Shown here piece by piece: positions 22,863-34,861 of a stretch of 64,000 bases of DNA. This DNA comes from Dermatemys mawii. Its lineage: Eukaryota > Chordata > Testudines > Dermatemydidae. Made by a program: the position numbers and the translations under genes. Each line of letters begins with the position of its first letter. Within the stretch, counting starts at the first letter, position 1. The notes under the pieces were generated by a model, which made no database searches, was not told the origin of the DNA, and worked only from the letters and a program-made list of their open reading frames with translations. The stretch covers positions 14,166,131-14,230,130 of the forward strand of contig ML677358.1 in NCBI GenBank assembly GCA_007922305.1, given 5' to 3'.

Positions 22863-25329
22863 AAGTTCAATATATTGCTCGGTTCCAGAAAGACACGGCA
22901 GCTCCAGACCCAGGCTGTCCCTGCTGGGGTTTGGAAACTGAGGGGGCCAGAGGGATGTTTGGTTCAGGGAACCTAATTAGGCAGTTGTGGGGGGTGGGGA
23001 ATAGCAACCAAAACCAGCCTCATTATGCCCTATTTGCCTGGCAGAGCAGAAGGAGCTTTCTGGAGTGGTTCCAGCTCTTGGGGAAACAATACCCGGTTTA
23101 TAAAATCCCCTCACAGATCCTCTTTGGGATTTCTTCCCCTTTGTTTAAACAAAACAAACAAACTCCCAGAGGCCTTCACTGACATGACGTTGACAAAGCC
23201 AGAACAATCCCAGCCTTCGGGCAGGCTCCAGGTCAGAGCTGGGTTCTACGGAAGTCAACAAATGGGGCCAGGATTTGGTCCAGTCCCCAGCCCACAGCAG
23301 CAGACTCCCACCCTCCACTTACCCCCGGAGGGGACGCTCAGGGCAGAGAGGAACCTGCAATGCTCAGGTACAGGAGGGAAGAACCAAACTTCGCCCCGCT
23401 TTGTGGGCCTGGGACAGTCACCACCTCACGCGCCCTCCCTCCCCCCAGCCTAGGGGCTTCCTGTTGAAATCACCTGAGTTACTTGTGTGAGTGAGGCCCG
23501 CTCACCTGAATAGGGGCTGTCGGATGGCGCTCAAAGAGAATGCCCCCCATCCCTGCTGCTGGGCAGATAACCAGCGGCCCCTCATCTCAGCGCTGCCATA
23601 GCCATGGCTGTCCTGCCCAGGGATTTCTGCCCCACAGCAGTCACTAATTCCCTTGGCTAAGACCCTCAAATGGCTGCAGGTCGGGATTGACACTGCATCC
23701 ATCCTGGACCTCGGCCTGATCCATGTCGCCCAGCCCCCGGAGCCCTCGGAAAGTCCCAGCCTGAATTAATAACCCTCAGATGTGATGATAGAGAGTCAGT
23801 GTGGCCATTTTCCCATCAGTCCCGCCCAAGGGCTTGTTATTCATTCAGGCAGCCCTGCCTCCTCCATAGTCTCACTTTCAGAACATCACAATCACTACTT
23901 TCCCGGCCCTCTCTGGCTGAGGCAAGTGCCTGAATCCCATTAAAAGGGGTGGGGTGGGGGGTGGAAGTGGAGAGATCTGGAGTGGGTGCTTCCCAGCTTT
24001 CCTGAAGCAGGGCCTAAAATGTGCCATCACTCCGGAAGGGCCCCCCCTTCGAGCCCTGACCTTTTGCAAGGCTCCCACTGAGATGCGTAGAGCCAGGCTA
24101 GACTAGACTGAAGTTTGTGGCCGTTGACCAAAGATCACACTTCAAAATGTAACTCAGCCCTCTGTGGAGAACCAGGGTGACCCCCCACCCGTCCAGCTTT
24201 ACAGCTCCAGAGTACGGGCCATGGGTGGTCCCTGCTTCCTCCCACAATGCCCCACCCATGTGACTTCGATGGTCCTTCAGACTCTGGGGCGCATTCAGCC
24301 TCCGGCTACCCAGCTTAGACGACCCACAGGCGTGTCACTGGGGGGGGGGTGCTGCTTGTGACCAGAGCACCCGTCTCCAGGAAGCACTGGGCTAAGACCC
24401 CAACTCCCACCCCAGAGCGCTAACCAGCCATCGGCAGGGACAGATGCAAAATGAATGCCCAGGAGGTGAAAGGTCACCGCCCATCTCCTGAGCCCTCCTG
24501 GCCTGCTGCAGAGGCGTTTGGAGGACCGAGCCCTGGAGAGATGCTAACCTTTGTCATTGCTCGCTCAGCTTTGGCTGCCCTCCCTGGGCTGCGCACAAGG
24601 TTCCTCAGGGACCCAAGTCATGAGCCCCTGAGGTGCGCTGCCCTTGGGACAAGCCAGCCAGATTTGCAGCCCTGTCAGTGGATGGAGGCACCCTGGGGAA
24701 GGCTGAACTTGCTATGTGACCAGTGGGGCCCAGAGCGACCCAAGGACCCGCCCGGATCGGAACCGGTCTGTCCCGCGGACCCTCCCTAGACATTCCCCAG
24801 CACGCAGAGCCCTGGTCTCCCGGTCCCTGCCCTGCTCCGCAATAGCAAAGGGCCCTTACTGGGCAGGGACAAAACGAAGCGAAAAACACAAGACCGTGCA
24901 GGGTGGAGCGGGGTTTGCAAGGACCGAGCAGCGAGGCAGGAACCTCCCTGGCCTCCCCCGCTTCAGACCTGCCCCCTGCGCATCCCCGCGGCTCTGATCG
25001 CCGCTCCCGCCCGGGGCACCGCCAGCTGGCTCTGCGGGGGAGGCATCCGTGCGTCAAAGCGGCTCCCCCGGCCGCCTCTGAGGACCCGGGGCGAGGGCCA
25101 GGTGCGGGTCCAGCTGCCTGGGCTGGCGGCTCCTGGCCGGAGTTCAGTCGCTCCCAGGCTGGGCAGCGGGGTCCCTTCTGCCCCCGGGCAAAGCAGGTGG
25201 GGGGCCAAGCCCCGCTGCCCGCCCCTCCCCAGCGGAGCTCGCCCCTCCCCAGCGGAGCTCGCCCGACGGGATCGCCAGCCGCCAGAGCGCAGCGCAGCGC
25301 AGCGCAGCTCTCCCGGGCGCAGAGCTTAC

Positions 25330-25550
25330 CGTGCGCGGGGCTCCCTCTCCAGCCTCCAGCGAGTCCTCTCCCGCGGCAGCGTCCCGTCCCCTTCCCTGCC
25401 CGCCGCCCGCCCCAGCGGCTCCGTGCCTCTGCGCGCCGCAGCGGGGGTCCCGCTCCCCTGGATCTGGCCCGGCTTCGCCCCTAGCGCATCCCCGCGGCCC
25501 CTAGAGCAGCGCCGTGCGCCCGGGGGCCCTTCCGCGCTGCGCTGCGGAGA
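25330..25550 (-). other. PDGFRB: Probable non-coding exon 1 (5' UTR) of PDGFRB
   Basis: On the minus strand the island contains CCGCGCACG/GTAAGCTC, a near-consensus 5' splice site with the last exon base at 25330. Vertebrate PDGFRB has a non-coding first exon followed by a long intron, and the next coding exon at 3155-3231 has an acceptor just before its ATG, so the two fit together. The upstream limit is uncertain; an AT-rich TATTTTTTT at 25580-25572 and an inverted CCAAT box at 25635-25639 suggest a start near 25.55 kb. There is no transcript evidence. Confidence 0.6.
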
Positions 25551-25634
25551 CACAACCCGGCCGCCGGTGGGAAAAAAATACCCGCGGGGAGGAAAAAGCC
25601 CGGGGCGGGTGGGGGGGGGGGAAGAGTCTTTGGT

Positions 25635-25639
25635 CCAAT
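25635..25639. promoter_or_regulatory. CCAAT box in PDGFRB promoter island
   Basis: CCAAT occurs on the plus strand, so ATTGG on the PDGFRB strand, some 55 nt upstream of an AT-rich TATA-like run and about 305 nt upstream of the exon 1 donor. The mammalian PDGFRB promoter is known to depend on an NF-Y-bound CCAAT motif; equivalence here is inference. Confidence 0.45.
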
Positions 25640-26245
25640 CGGGAAAAGCTGCTGGAGCCCTCTGTAAAGTGCTGCTCTTCCTGCCCCCGCCCCCTTCCAG
25701 CGGAGCCTTTTCCAAAACTTTCGATTCAAAACAAACAAAAAGGAGCCGAGCTCCGAGGGGGAGTTTCACTGAGAGCTGGGGGCGGGGGGGAGGTTTGGAC
25801 CTGAGCTCTGCCCAGCTCCCAGCTCAAAGCAAAACAACAGCGGAGACGAGCCTCCTCCCTGCCTTTCCTCCCTGGACCTGAGGAAACACGAACGGGCTCG
25901 GCTCGCTCGCTGTCTGCTTTCAGTTCTGGCCTTTCTCCCTGTCCTGTTTTCAAAGCTCCCCCCGCTTTCCAGTTCCCCCCTTGCTCAGGATATGAGGGGA
26001 TGGTTAGAAAATCCACTGCCCACGCCAGCAGCTGACTCATGGGTTTGTTAAGGCAGGCCTGTATTAAAGGGACTGCATGTGCCCTCCCAGGACTGCCACT
26101 GAGTCTCCAGCCCTGACAGAGCCACCGGAGTCAGGTCTCTAGTGATGGCCTACACACCTTAGCTGTACAGCTTGAACCAGGCTGGTGTCGATAACGCACT
26201 GTACCCAGGGCTTCATTTGTGCCAGGGCTTGCCAGAGCAGAGCCT

Positions 26246-26305
26246 CAGCACCTGTGGGTCTGGCAGTTCAAAGCCCAGCACCTGTGGGCCTGGCAGTTCA
26301 AAGCC
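26246..26305. repeat. 30-bp tandem duplication
   Basis: Two copies of a 30-bp unit starting CAGCACCTGTGGG and ending GGCAGTTCAAAGCC, differing at one base. They sit within a block (CAGGGCTTCATTTGTGCC and onward to about 26370) that looks like a degenerate non-autonomous DNA element. Confidence 0.8.
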
Positions 26306-26429
26306 CCGGCAACCCTGGCTTGTTGCATCAGCCCCAGCACCTAATTGTTTGAGCCCAGTCCCTCTTCCATTACACACTAATCACTGGCTACAACCCTCTA
26401 GTACCAGAGGGGTCACCGTATTATCTTGT

Positions 26430-26525
26430 GTCCACAAAAACAATGAGGAGTCCGGTGGCACCTTAAATACTAACAGATTTATTTGAGTATAAGTTTTCAT
26501 GGGTAAAATCCCCATTCTACAGATG
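26430..26525 (-). repeat. Turtle-type interspersed repeat tail
   Basis: AACAATGAGGAGTCCGGTGG, then CACCTTAAATACTAACAGAT and TTATTTGAGTATAAG is a segment I recognise as a high-copy reptile repeat in reverse orientation. I cannot assign its class with certainty. Confidence 0.5.
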
Positions 26526-26569
26526 TCGTTCTAGTGTGGACACAATTATAGCTCTATGAAAGCTGCTTA

Positions 26570-27190
26570 GAATGGGATTGCTTAGTTATGCCATGTCTGC
26601 ATGTAAAAGAGTTTGCTGGTATAGTGGGTACGCAGCTAATAGAGCCCCAAAAGCTCTAGTTTATACCATTTCCCCAATGGAACAGCCTTTACTGGCCAAT
26701 GGACATTTTTTTACTGGTGTAACTTCATCTGCTGTACAGATTCTGCTGGCACAGTTCAGTTGGCCAAGGGCGTGATTGTTTTACACCCCCTATCTGACAC
26801 AGGTCTGTCTGCTGGTAAAACTGGCTGTAAATGAGTGTAAATGAGACCTCAGGCACTTTTACACTGGTATAACTGCATCAGCACTAAGGCTTGTGTTGGT
26901 ACCACTTTTCAGAGGCTCATCTTCTGGAGAAAGGCCTGGTCTTCACTCCAAATAGAAAGGCACCTTATTCTGGCACAAGAGGTCTTTTGCCTGAATCACC
27001 TATAACAGCTCCCCAAACGAAATAAGCTATATCAACAAAAGGGCTTTTTTGCTGGTATGGCTGGGCCCATATGAGTGCTTAGACTGAGCTGTATTGGTAA
27101 CGAATCCCTATCCCGAACAGACATAGCTCTGCTAGTCAAAATGTTGAGTTTAGACCAGGCCAGAACAAAACGGTTGTAGTCCAGGCCCTA
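26570..27190. repeat. Degenerate miniature DNA-element cluster
   Basis: The region repeats short motifs such as CTGGTATA, CTGGTGTAACTTCATC, GGTATAACTGCATC and TTTAGACCAGGCC. These recur in reptile miniature elements and again at 50.0-50.27 kb. Ends are not defined. Confidence 0.4.
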
Positions 27191-28842
27191 AGTGCTGCCA
27201 TGTTTACACGAGGGAGTCATCATTTACTGGTTTGTTGCATTTACAATAGAGCAGGCTAATGATTCGTGAGGCTGAACAGTTTAGACCCTTGCTATTTATC
27301 TCCGGTTTATCTCCACCGTTTCTTGTCTTCCCATTGATGAAAATCCAAGTACAGACTGTTTATTCAGAGATCACATCTGGCTGCTGAGGGGAGGGAAGTT
27401 CAAACCCCAGGCCATTACCATACAATGTGACGGCCTGGTGGATAGTATCTTGCACACAAGTGCTACTCCAATGTGAGGTGCAGATAATGCCCTTACAATC
27501 GCACCCAGAGGTACAGGCAAGGGAGGAAAGATGGGAGCAGCTGAGATTTGAAAAGAGATAGAGGGAAGCCAGGAACAGGGTGAAAGGGAGGTTTTCCCGG
27601 AGGGCAGGAGATGCAGAGAAGGTCCTGTGCAGAGACCCGCTGAGGAGGGGTGGGCTGGGCTGGGCTAGTGGAAGAATGTGGCGTAGATCAGGGTGAGTGA
27701 AAGCACAGAGCTCCCCTGTGCCATTTTTGCTGGAAATCCATTTCAAGGGGCATTTGGTTTACCCTAGCTGCGGGCTCCCTCTGAGTCCCAGCATTGAGGC
27801 CCCAACTCCTGGCACATAGCTCTTGAGGGAAGCTGTAAATCTGTAGGGTGATCTCCTCGCTGGATGGTTGGGCCTGGCTCCCATAAGTGCACTTAGCTGT
27901 GAGGGGAGATTGGATGAACCCCATGACCTTCAGGGGCAGGTACTGCTATTCCCCACCCTGTTGACACCCCCTACCCACCCTGCAATTGGTGGTATCCTGC
28001 CCACCCTGCCTCTCTTTCCCATTGGTGCCACCAAGTAACACTGTGATGCAAACATCTATCAGGTCCCTGCCAAGCTGACCTGGCAGCTTTTTGTTGAGCA
28101 GGCTCCAAAGCAGCCGGCTGGGGGCAGTTTAGGTTCTGCTTCTGTTTGCCAAGCCCTAGAACAGACGTGTGTAGTGAAACCCTCCCTGGTTTCCAGCATC
28201 AGAATATCTGAGCTCCATGGAGATTTAGGCCCCAGCTTGCCACAGACCAGCTCTGTGCTACCAGTGAGTTGGAAAGGGGTATGGGGTAGATTTTAGTCAC
28301 AAACCATTTGCCAGGAGAGCTGTCTACTCCTGGGGTGCGGGGCCCCCAAATGGCTACCATGTTTCCTGAGAAATCCCCTAGCGCCCACTCCCATCCAGAA
28401 TGACCTGCCGGTGAGAATCTTCAGTGCACTGGCCTGTGTTACGCAGTGAACGCTGGCATCCAGGCAATGGTAGCAGGCAGACGGCACTGGCCTACTTAAG
28501 GGAGAGAGACCAAACTAGGCTCAAGGCCATTGGCCTGTTACCCTGGGACTTTGGGAAAAGGCTTAAACTCACAGAGGCGAAGTCACGCCAAGGAGGGCCC
28601 GATGCATGCTGGGAACCTTGTTATGAGAACTGGACTTTGTTGATGTGTCCCAACTGGGTGTCCAAGGTTGCTTTGTTCAGAAGCAAAGATTGTTTGGTCT
28701 AAAGAGGCTCCTGGGACAGGCTTGTTCTAAGGAAGCATGAAAACCAGTGTAACCCGGGCGGGTTGCGGGGCTTGTCTTTGTTTTCGTTGGCTTGGTTTTG
28801 CTTGCTCTGTGCCCAGTCCTTTCTCATTGCCCTCCTCTATTT

Positions 28843-29209
28843 CAGGGGTCGTCAACCTTCGAGAAGTGGTGTGTCAAGTCTTCCTTAATTTAAGGTTTTG
28901 TGTGCCAATAATACATTTTACATGTACAGGGGCTGGCGGAGGGAACCCCAGACCAGCAGCGTGTGGGGCAGGTGGAACCCCAGACCAGCAGCGTGTGGGG
29001 CAGACGGAACCCCAGACCGGCAGCTGCCGGCCTGGGGTTCTGGCTGTCGGTGCCGCTCAGCCCACTGCTGGCCTGGGGTTCCGTCTATCCAGGCTGGCGG
29101 CGGGCCGAGTGGGGCTGGCAGCCAGGACCCCGGGCTGACAGCAGAGTGCCACTAAAAATTGGCTCACATGCCACCTTTGGCACGCATGCCCGCGGGTTGC
29201 CGACCCCTG
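28843..29209. mobile_element. hAT-type non-autonomous element with 8-bp target duplication
   Basis: The 367-bp element has terminal inverted repeats (CAGGGGTCGTCAACCT at the left; GGGTTGCCGACCCCTG at the right, whose complement is CAGGGGTCGGCAACCC). It is flanked by identical 8-bp duplications, CTCTATTT, at 28835-28842 and 29210-29217, the hallmark of hAT insertion. Inside, a 32-bp unit beginning GGAACCCCAGACC is repeated about 2.5 times from 28942. It has no coding capacity. A relative lies at 62368-62793. Confidence 0.9.
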
Positions 29210-31899
29210 CTCTATTTCCTGCTCCAGTCTACGAATCTAAGGGGCCTCTGGCCACTCTGCTCCAGGGGTTTATCAATTTTTATCTTAGGCCTTGCCTCCC
29301 CTGTGCACTCCAAGCGCTGGTGCGGCTGCAGGGAGTGCAGGCACGGCCATTGGCCACTGTGGTTTGCACAAGGGCAGCTTAATGCTGCAGGAAACCACAG
29401 CAAGCTGCATCGTGCAAGTCACAGTAGCTTTGCTTGTCTACACTAGGGATTTGCACTGGTGCTGCTACACCAGGAGCTAAATTCCTAGTGCAGAGAAGGT
29501 ATAAAATCCATCTGGATTTGGTCCTGCCCCCGGGAGAGAATTGACGGACAGCTGGAGCACACCTCCAATCAGCCTATGGACAAGGACTCTCCCTCTCACT
29601 GAAAGCCTCACAGCCTGGGGCTGATCCTGACAACAGTCATCATCCCTTTGCCACCATGGAGAGGAGCAGCTCCTTGTGAGCTTCCCTCCCTCCCCCTGCC
29701 TTTCCCCTGACCGGGGTTTGTTGTGTGATGGGGATTCTGTGAGGGCACAAGATTGCTCTAATAGCACAGCAATAGAGGCCACAAAAGGATCGAGATAGCC
29801 CAGGTAATGATTCCAACATTTCAGAAAGAAAAGCTGGGCCTGGGACCGGCCAATTTCCCTGCCGATTTAAGTCAAGAAAGGGTGGGCGTTTAAGTCTCAG
29901 ACCGTGTGAAAGAAGCAGTAAAGTTTTGTCATTGGCCGGGGGGGGGGGGAGGGGGCACAGAATAACATCTGGTTAGCCCATAAGTAGCACCCAGCATTCC
30001 TTCCAGCCAGCAGGTTTCGGCACCAGCTCCCACCTAACACTTGCAGACAGTTTACAGCACTTGCTCCAGAGCGATGCTTGTAGGGGCATTGACGCCGGGC
30101 TCCATGGGGCTGGTGCCCAGGTTTTGGTTGGGGGGAAATGGATGCCATACGGTGCCCAGATGAAAGAGTAAATGGTTTATTTTCTCTGCAGTGATAGCGG
30201 CGAGTTTTGAAAGGAAGCCCAGACAGGCAGGAAGCTCTGGACAGATTTCAGGAGTGATCACATGGCCAGGCACTAAAGCGCAGTTCCCTAAAACAAGGGC
30301 ATCCAGCTATCCCCTTCTGCATCCCTCCCCCTCTTGGGGCAGAGTGGGGGTCCCGAGGACTCGTGCACTGGCCGAGGGATGGATGCCCGGAAGTGTGTGG
30401 GAGCTTTTCATTCATATTAACTCCTTTGTGGGCCTGAGTATTGTCAGACACCTTGTAAAAGGCAGGTTGCTCCTGGATGTCATTGGCCCAATGAGCAGGG
30501 CAGTCAAAGAGCTTTGAAATGCAGCATCACCATACCCCGGTCTCCTGTCCCAACGGGGACGTGGTGACAACATGCCACCAAGACTCAAACACTGGGGTGC
30601 AGCATCACACCAGCCAGGTGGGATTGTGCAACTCCCTCCCTCACCCTCTCATGGCCCCAACGGGCCAACCGGCCACCCTCTCCCCCATGCTATCAAGAAC
30701 CTCATGCCCACTTTGCCCCTGGTTGTTCAGAGAGAAACAGCCCTTGTTAGCAGTACGGGGGTTGACACTGGGCAAACTCATGCCCCCTTCTCCTTCTGGA
30801 TGACTGCGGAGAGCTCCCAGCCCCGGCCCTTCCTGCTCCCTGAGCCCTCCTCACCCGGGAGATCTGCCTTGTAACTCAGTGGGCTCAGCCCTGTTCTCGA
30901 GGCAGCAGCAGCAAACTCCAGTGGTGAATAATAATAGCAGCTCCTTCCGGTCACCCCCCACATTCCAACACATCTGGAGCCACTTATGGGCTGGAATATT
31001 TAACCCCTCACAAGCTCAGCTGGTGCAGTGCCTGGCACGCCAGACAAAATCCAGGGCAAACGCCAGCCCTCTCCTCCCAGCCACTCCCATCCTGCGTGGG
31101 CTGTACCCTACATTGTTTCCTCGTTGAGCCTCCAACCACTCCATTGTTCCCCTTCCTCCCCCCCCCAACCTTCTTTTACTGTGGAGTTTGTCCCTTCATT
31201 CCTCTAGCAGCAGGGCTTTAAAGGAGTCCTGCTCCCCTGGGCCCCTCCCTGGATCCCCAGAGTGGAGACCGAAGAGCAATGCAGGTTCTTCCTCATGCCT
31301 GCACGTCCAGAGGCTCCTGACACTAAAGCGGATGACAAGGACTCCTCTCCCATCCTCCTCCCCCCGGAGACAACAACGGTCACGTCGTGTCCCCATCTCC
31401 AAGACAGCCCCTTCTCTGAGCCTGCTGGGGTAGCCACAGAGCAGGGGCCAGATTGTGTCTGGCCAGGCTAGTCCCAGGAGTCTTTGCTGCCAGAACCAGG
31501 ACCCAGGCACCTCACCGGGTGCAGAGGAAGAGCTGGGAGCTGCTCTTTGGTTTAGAGCTTTGTTCCCTGGTCCTTGACACAGGGCAGATATAGGGTCCAT
31601 ATTCCCATTAGCTTCCTGCCCCTTGTTCTCCAGTTTCAGTGGCCAGGGTTCAGCTCAGCCCTGCCCTGTAAGGAACAGGGACCAGTGGAGATGGGGGTGA
31701 AAGAAGGATTGTTTCCTACCACACGCGCATGGTCTTACTGCAGGGAATAGCGAGTAACTGGGAAAGGCTGCGCTGCTCAATGGGAACTGAGCCTGTCTGG
31801 GGAATAAGAGCCTGGCCTCAGGCCAGTGCCTATGGGACAAGTGCCCACATCCCTCAAAACGGCAGCCACCAGAGGCAGTCTCAGCCGTGGGGTCACAGA

Positions 31900-32180
31900 C
31901 ACCCCGCCCCCACGCTAACCCGGTGGGAACAGGTACCCCGCCCCCACNNNNNNNNNNAACCCGGTGGGAACAGGTACCCCGCCCCCACGCTAACCCGGTG
32001 GGAATAGGTATCCCATCCCCATGCTAACCCAGTGGGAACAGGTACCCTGCCCCCACGCTAACCCAGTGGGAACAGGTACCCCGCCCCCACATTAAACCAG
32101 TGGGACTAAACACCCCGCCCCATGCTAACCCGGTGGGCACAGGTACTCTGCCCCAACGCTAACCCAGTGGGAACAGACAA
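31900..32180. repeat. 34-bp minisatellite interrupted by an assembly gap
   Basis: About eight copies of a 34-bp unit read CCCCGCCCCCAC, then GCTAACCCGGTGGGAACAGG and TA, with point differences between copies. The array is broken by ten Ns. Confidence 0.93.
31948..31957. other. Assembly gap (10 N)
   Basis: Ten Ns inside the 34-bp minisatellite. The size is probably a placeholder, so copy number is unknown. Confidence 0.99.
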
Positions 32181-32181
32181 C

Positions 32182-32185
<4 letters not shown>

Positions 32186-32215
<30 letters not shown>
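32186..32215. repeat. (AG)15 microsatellite
   Basis: Uninterrupted AG units directly after the 34-bp minisatellite. Confidence 0.95.
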
Positions 32216-32218
<3 letters not shown>

Positions 32219-34544
32219 CCTGCCCCTTTATCACTCATCTGCTAGCCTGGGGTTCCCTCACCCTGGTCCAGGTGAATGGGGCTTCGAGACACAGGTCTCC
32301 GGGAGAATGCACCTGGTGCCCTCTGGTGGCCGGTTCTGTGAATTCCATGGGGATGCTGACAGCCGAAAAAGCCCTTCACCCCTTTCCAGTCATCATGAGA
32401 GTGAAGGGTGGAAGCAAGTACGGGACAACCTAGGGGAAAAGGAAGTGGGAAGGCGTAGAAAAAGAAAACCAGCATCTGAGGAGAAGGACAATGGGAATCG
32501 TCAGTGATGGTAGACAGACATTTGCGCCTCTAATTTGCATGTGCACAGCTGGATGAGTGTGAAAAAGCCACCCCTTAATTGGCACACACGTGTGGCTGGC
32601 TCTATCACGTGCACAAATCCGGCCTTTTAATCCTTTGTAAGGCTGTGCACACCTATGGAGTGAAATAAACAATGCCAATAACAGTGCATGTGGGGCTCCA
32701 AATTCCTGATCCCGGTATCCTCCAGTGGAAGGCCAACTTCCTACACCGTAGAGATGAGGGAAGAAGGGACCCCAGGAATGAAGACTTAGAAGGGGAAGGT
32801 CACTTTGAAAGCAGTACACCCATAAGAATCAGGGCAGTCTCTCAGCACTGCCAATGCTGGCGAATTTATCCTGAGGATTGTGATATTTAGGATTTTTCAC
32901 AAAGCTCCAGCTCTGGAAGCTGTGTGAACAGCTGAGACTCTCAATGCTCCTTTTGTAACAAAGGACGTTTCTTGCCCTTGTGGTTGTGGAGAAAAGCCAG
33001 GAAACGGGATCTGTGTGTGCTCTAAAGCGCACCTCCCTTTCGGAAAGATCTCTTGTTACTTTTAAGCCAGTCTCATGATTTTTTAAGGCCGGGCTTATGA
33101 TTGTGCAACACTTGGGGAGAGCAGAATGGCTCGTGGCAGCCCTGGCAGAGCTCTGAGGTGTGTCACGCTGAAAACTGGTTGGCCTGGATAGGGCCCGTGG
33201 ATGGCCGCAGAGACAGCAGTGTCAGGGAGTGCAGGGAGCAGGAGAACCCCTGGAGGCAAGAGAAGGGGTTCTGGAGATGGAGCCAGGAGGGGGCGCTCTC
33301 CCCATGCCAGCCAAGCAGAGGGACGGTGCTGCTCACCCAAGCCAAGAAGGGGAATCTACCTTAGTGTTTAGCAGGGCAGGGAAAACGGGTGTTCCCTGCT
33401 CCCCCGTCTGTTGTCCCTGTTTATTAATGACCTGAGCTCTGGCTCGGGGCACTGACCCTGAGCTCCCCTCAGCATCTCTCCTTCCTCCTCCGCTCGAGAG
33501 AGCAGCTGCAGGCCTGCGAGGGCAGAGGGACACGGAGGCCCCCTCGCAGGACAGCTGAGCCCACCGACCGCAAAGGCCTGCGCGTGCCCCACGCTGCCCT
33601 CCTCTCCTGAAAGGCAGAGTGTGAGCCGCACGCCTCAGGAATGAGAGCAATGCGTTCCCGGTGGTTTGGCTGGGGACGGGAGCGGGGGCTGGCTCAGAGG
33701 CCCTCGGAGCAGCAGGGACACGCCGTTCCCAAGCGCACGCTGGAACATGCGCGCCTCAGGCTGTGGGATTTCCTGCCCGGGTTCCGCAGCCTGGGGCTGT
33801 TAGGGACTAGTCCTGGCCACGAGCGGCAACCCCAGTGACGGGCCAGTCTAGCCAGGGAGACTCGCCGTCGTCCGGCCTTTGGTCACAGGAGCAGGGCTGT
33901 GAGCGCTGGTGGCCAGACTCCAAGCAGGGCAATTCGATTCTTCCCCCGGCAGTTCACCCCTAGGAGCTGTTCTGCCTCCGCTTCACGCCCTGCGCTGTTG
34001 TGGACTCTTAGGAGGTGCTGTTTCATGGTGGCTGAGCTCCGCACCAGACGTGGGCGAAACGATCCCTCTGCCTACCTAGGCACCTGTGTTTCCCCATAGG
34101 TCTCTGATCACTGGATTCCCAAGGTCTGCCACGTGGGTCCCCTCTGGAAGGCAGGGCCGGTGAGGGGGCAGGGCAGTCAGGAGGCCCACACCGAGGACCT
34201 AGGGCCCCTGTGTGAGCAGCTTCCTTGGTGCTGCAATGTTTCCAGCTGCTCAGTACCGGGCTGCCATCCCTTTTCCCCAGCTGCCTCATTTGGGCTGATG
34301 GTTCTGAGTGCCCTTTGTCTCTGGACAAGCTGGGACATAAAACAGAAAAGGCCCAGTGAGGGTGTGTTGGGGTGGGGCTCAGAATCTATAAGCCAGCCAT
34401 TGGAAGATGAACCTGGGCATCAGTAGGTATGTACGGTACCGCCTGGGAAATGTTAGAGCTCCTGACGCAAGAAAACTGTAAGTGAAAGCCAAGGAAAGTC
34501 AGTGGAGGGGCTGTAATATGACAGCAGCAAGTGAAGGGCTTGTG

Positions 34545-34577
34545 CTGTGTGTGTGTGTGTGTGTGCGCGCGCGCGCA
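34545..34577. repeat. (TG)n(CG)n alternating tract
   Basis: About ten TG units pass directly into about six GC units, giving 32 bp of strict purine/pyrimidine alternation. Confidence 0.93.
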
Positions 34578-34861
34578 CATGTACCACTGCCCTCAGCTGG
34601 GTTCTGGGTCGTGCAGGCAGCCTGGTGCAATTCCTACGTGCCCATGGAGTTGGGATGATAGTTAACCCTTCGCCCCCTCTGTCTGTCGCATACTTTTCCT
34701 CTCCCATCAATGCTGACTCACATGACTTTGGGGGGCGAAGGGGGGGAGGGGGAAGAATCCAATGTAACAATCCAGCGTTGGCTTTACTACCTTTTCGCTG
34801 TCTTGGTTTGTTTGCACCAAGACCCTTTGGCTCCACAAGGTGGTGCCATTAGATCACAGAT

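Larger units (their letters stand above)
3232..25329 (-). other. PDGFRB: PDGFRB intron 1 (about 22 kb)
   Basis: The span lies between the proposed non-coding first exon and the signal-peptide exon; human PDGFRB likewise has a long first intron. I find no conserved reading frame. Repeats are listed separately: a dense CR1/DNA-element block at 4.8-9.4 kb, and MIR and palindromic elements at 12.9-22.9 kb. The stretches 9.45-12.85, 13.0-14.7, 16.3-18.0, 18.2-22.5 and 22.9-24.7 kb are ordinary unique-looking sequence in which I recognise nothing. Intronic enhancers could be present but cannot be read from sequence alone. An additional non-coding 5' exon cannot be excluded. Confidence 0.7.
24730..25900. 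promoter_or_regulatory. PDGFRB: CpG island at the PDGFRB promoter
   Basis: About 1.2 kb is strongly GC- and CpG-rich compared with its flanks, with many GC-box-like CCCGCCC and GGGGCGGG stretches. It includes a tandem duplication of CCCCTCCCCAGCGGAGCTCG at about 25225-25264 and a GCGCA tract near 25287-25306. A consensus splice donor on the minus strand lies inside it. Its position upstream of the PDGFRB signal exon and the absence of any other nearby gene make it the PDGFRB promoter island by inference. Confidence 0.75.

Noticed and set aside
25102..25881. 259-codon plus-strand ORF in the PDGFRB CpG island
   Set aside because: GC-rich sequence has few stops. The composition is Pro/Arg/Ser-rich with no domain, and the strand opposes the splice donor found there.
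28737..29138. 133-codon plus-strand ORF with repeated GTPDQQR-like units
   Set aside because: Translation of the 32-bp tandem units inside a hAT-type element.
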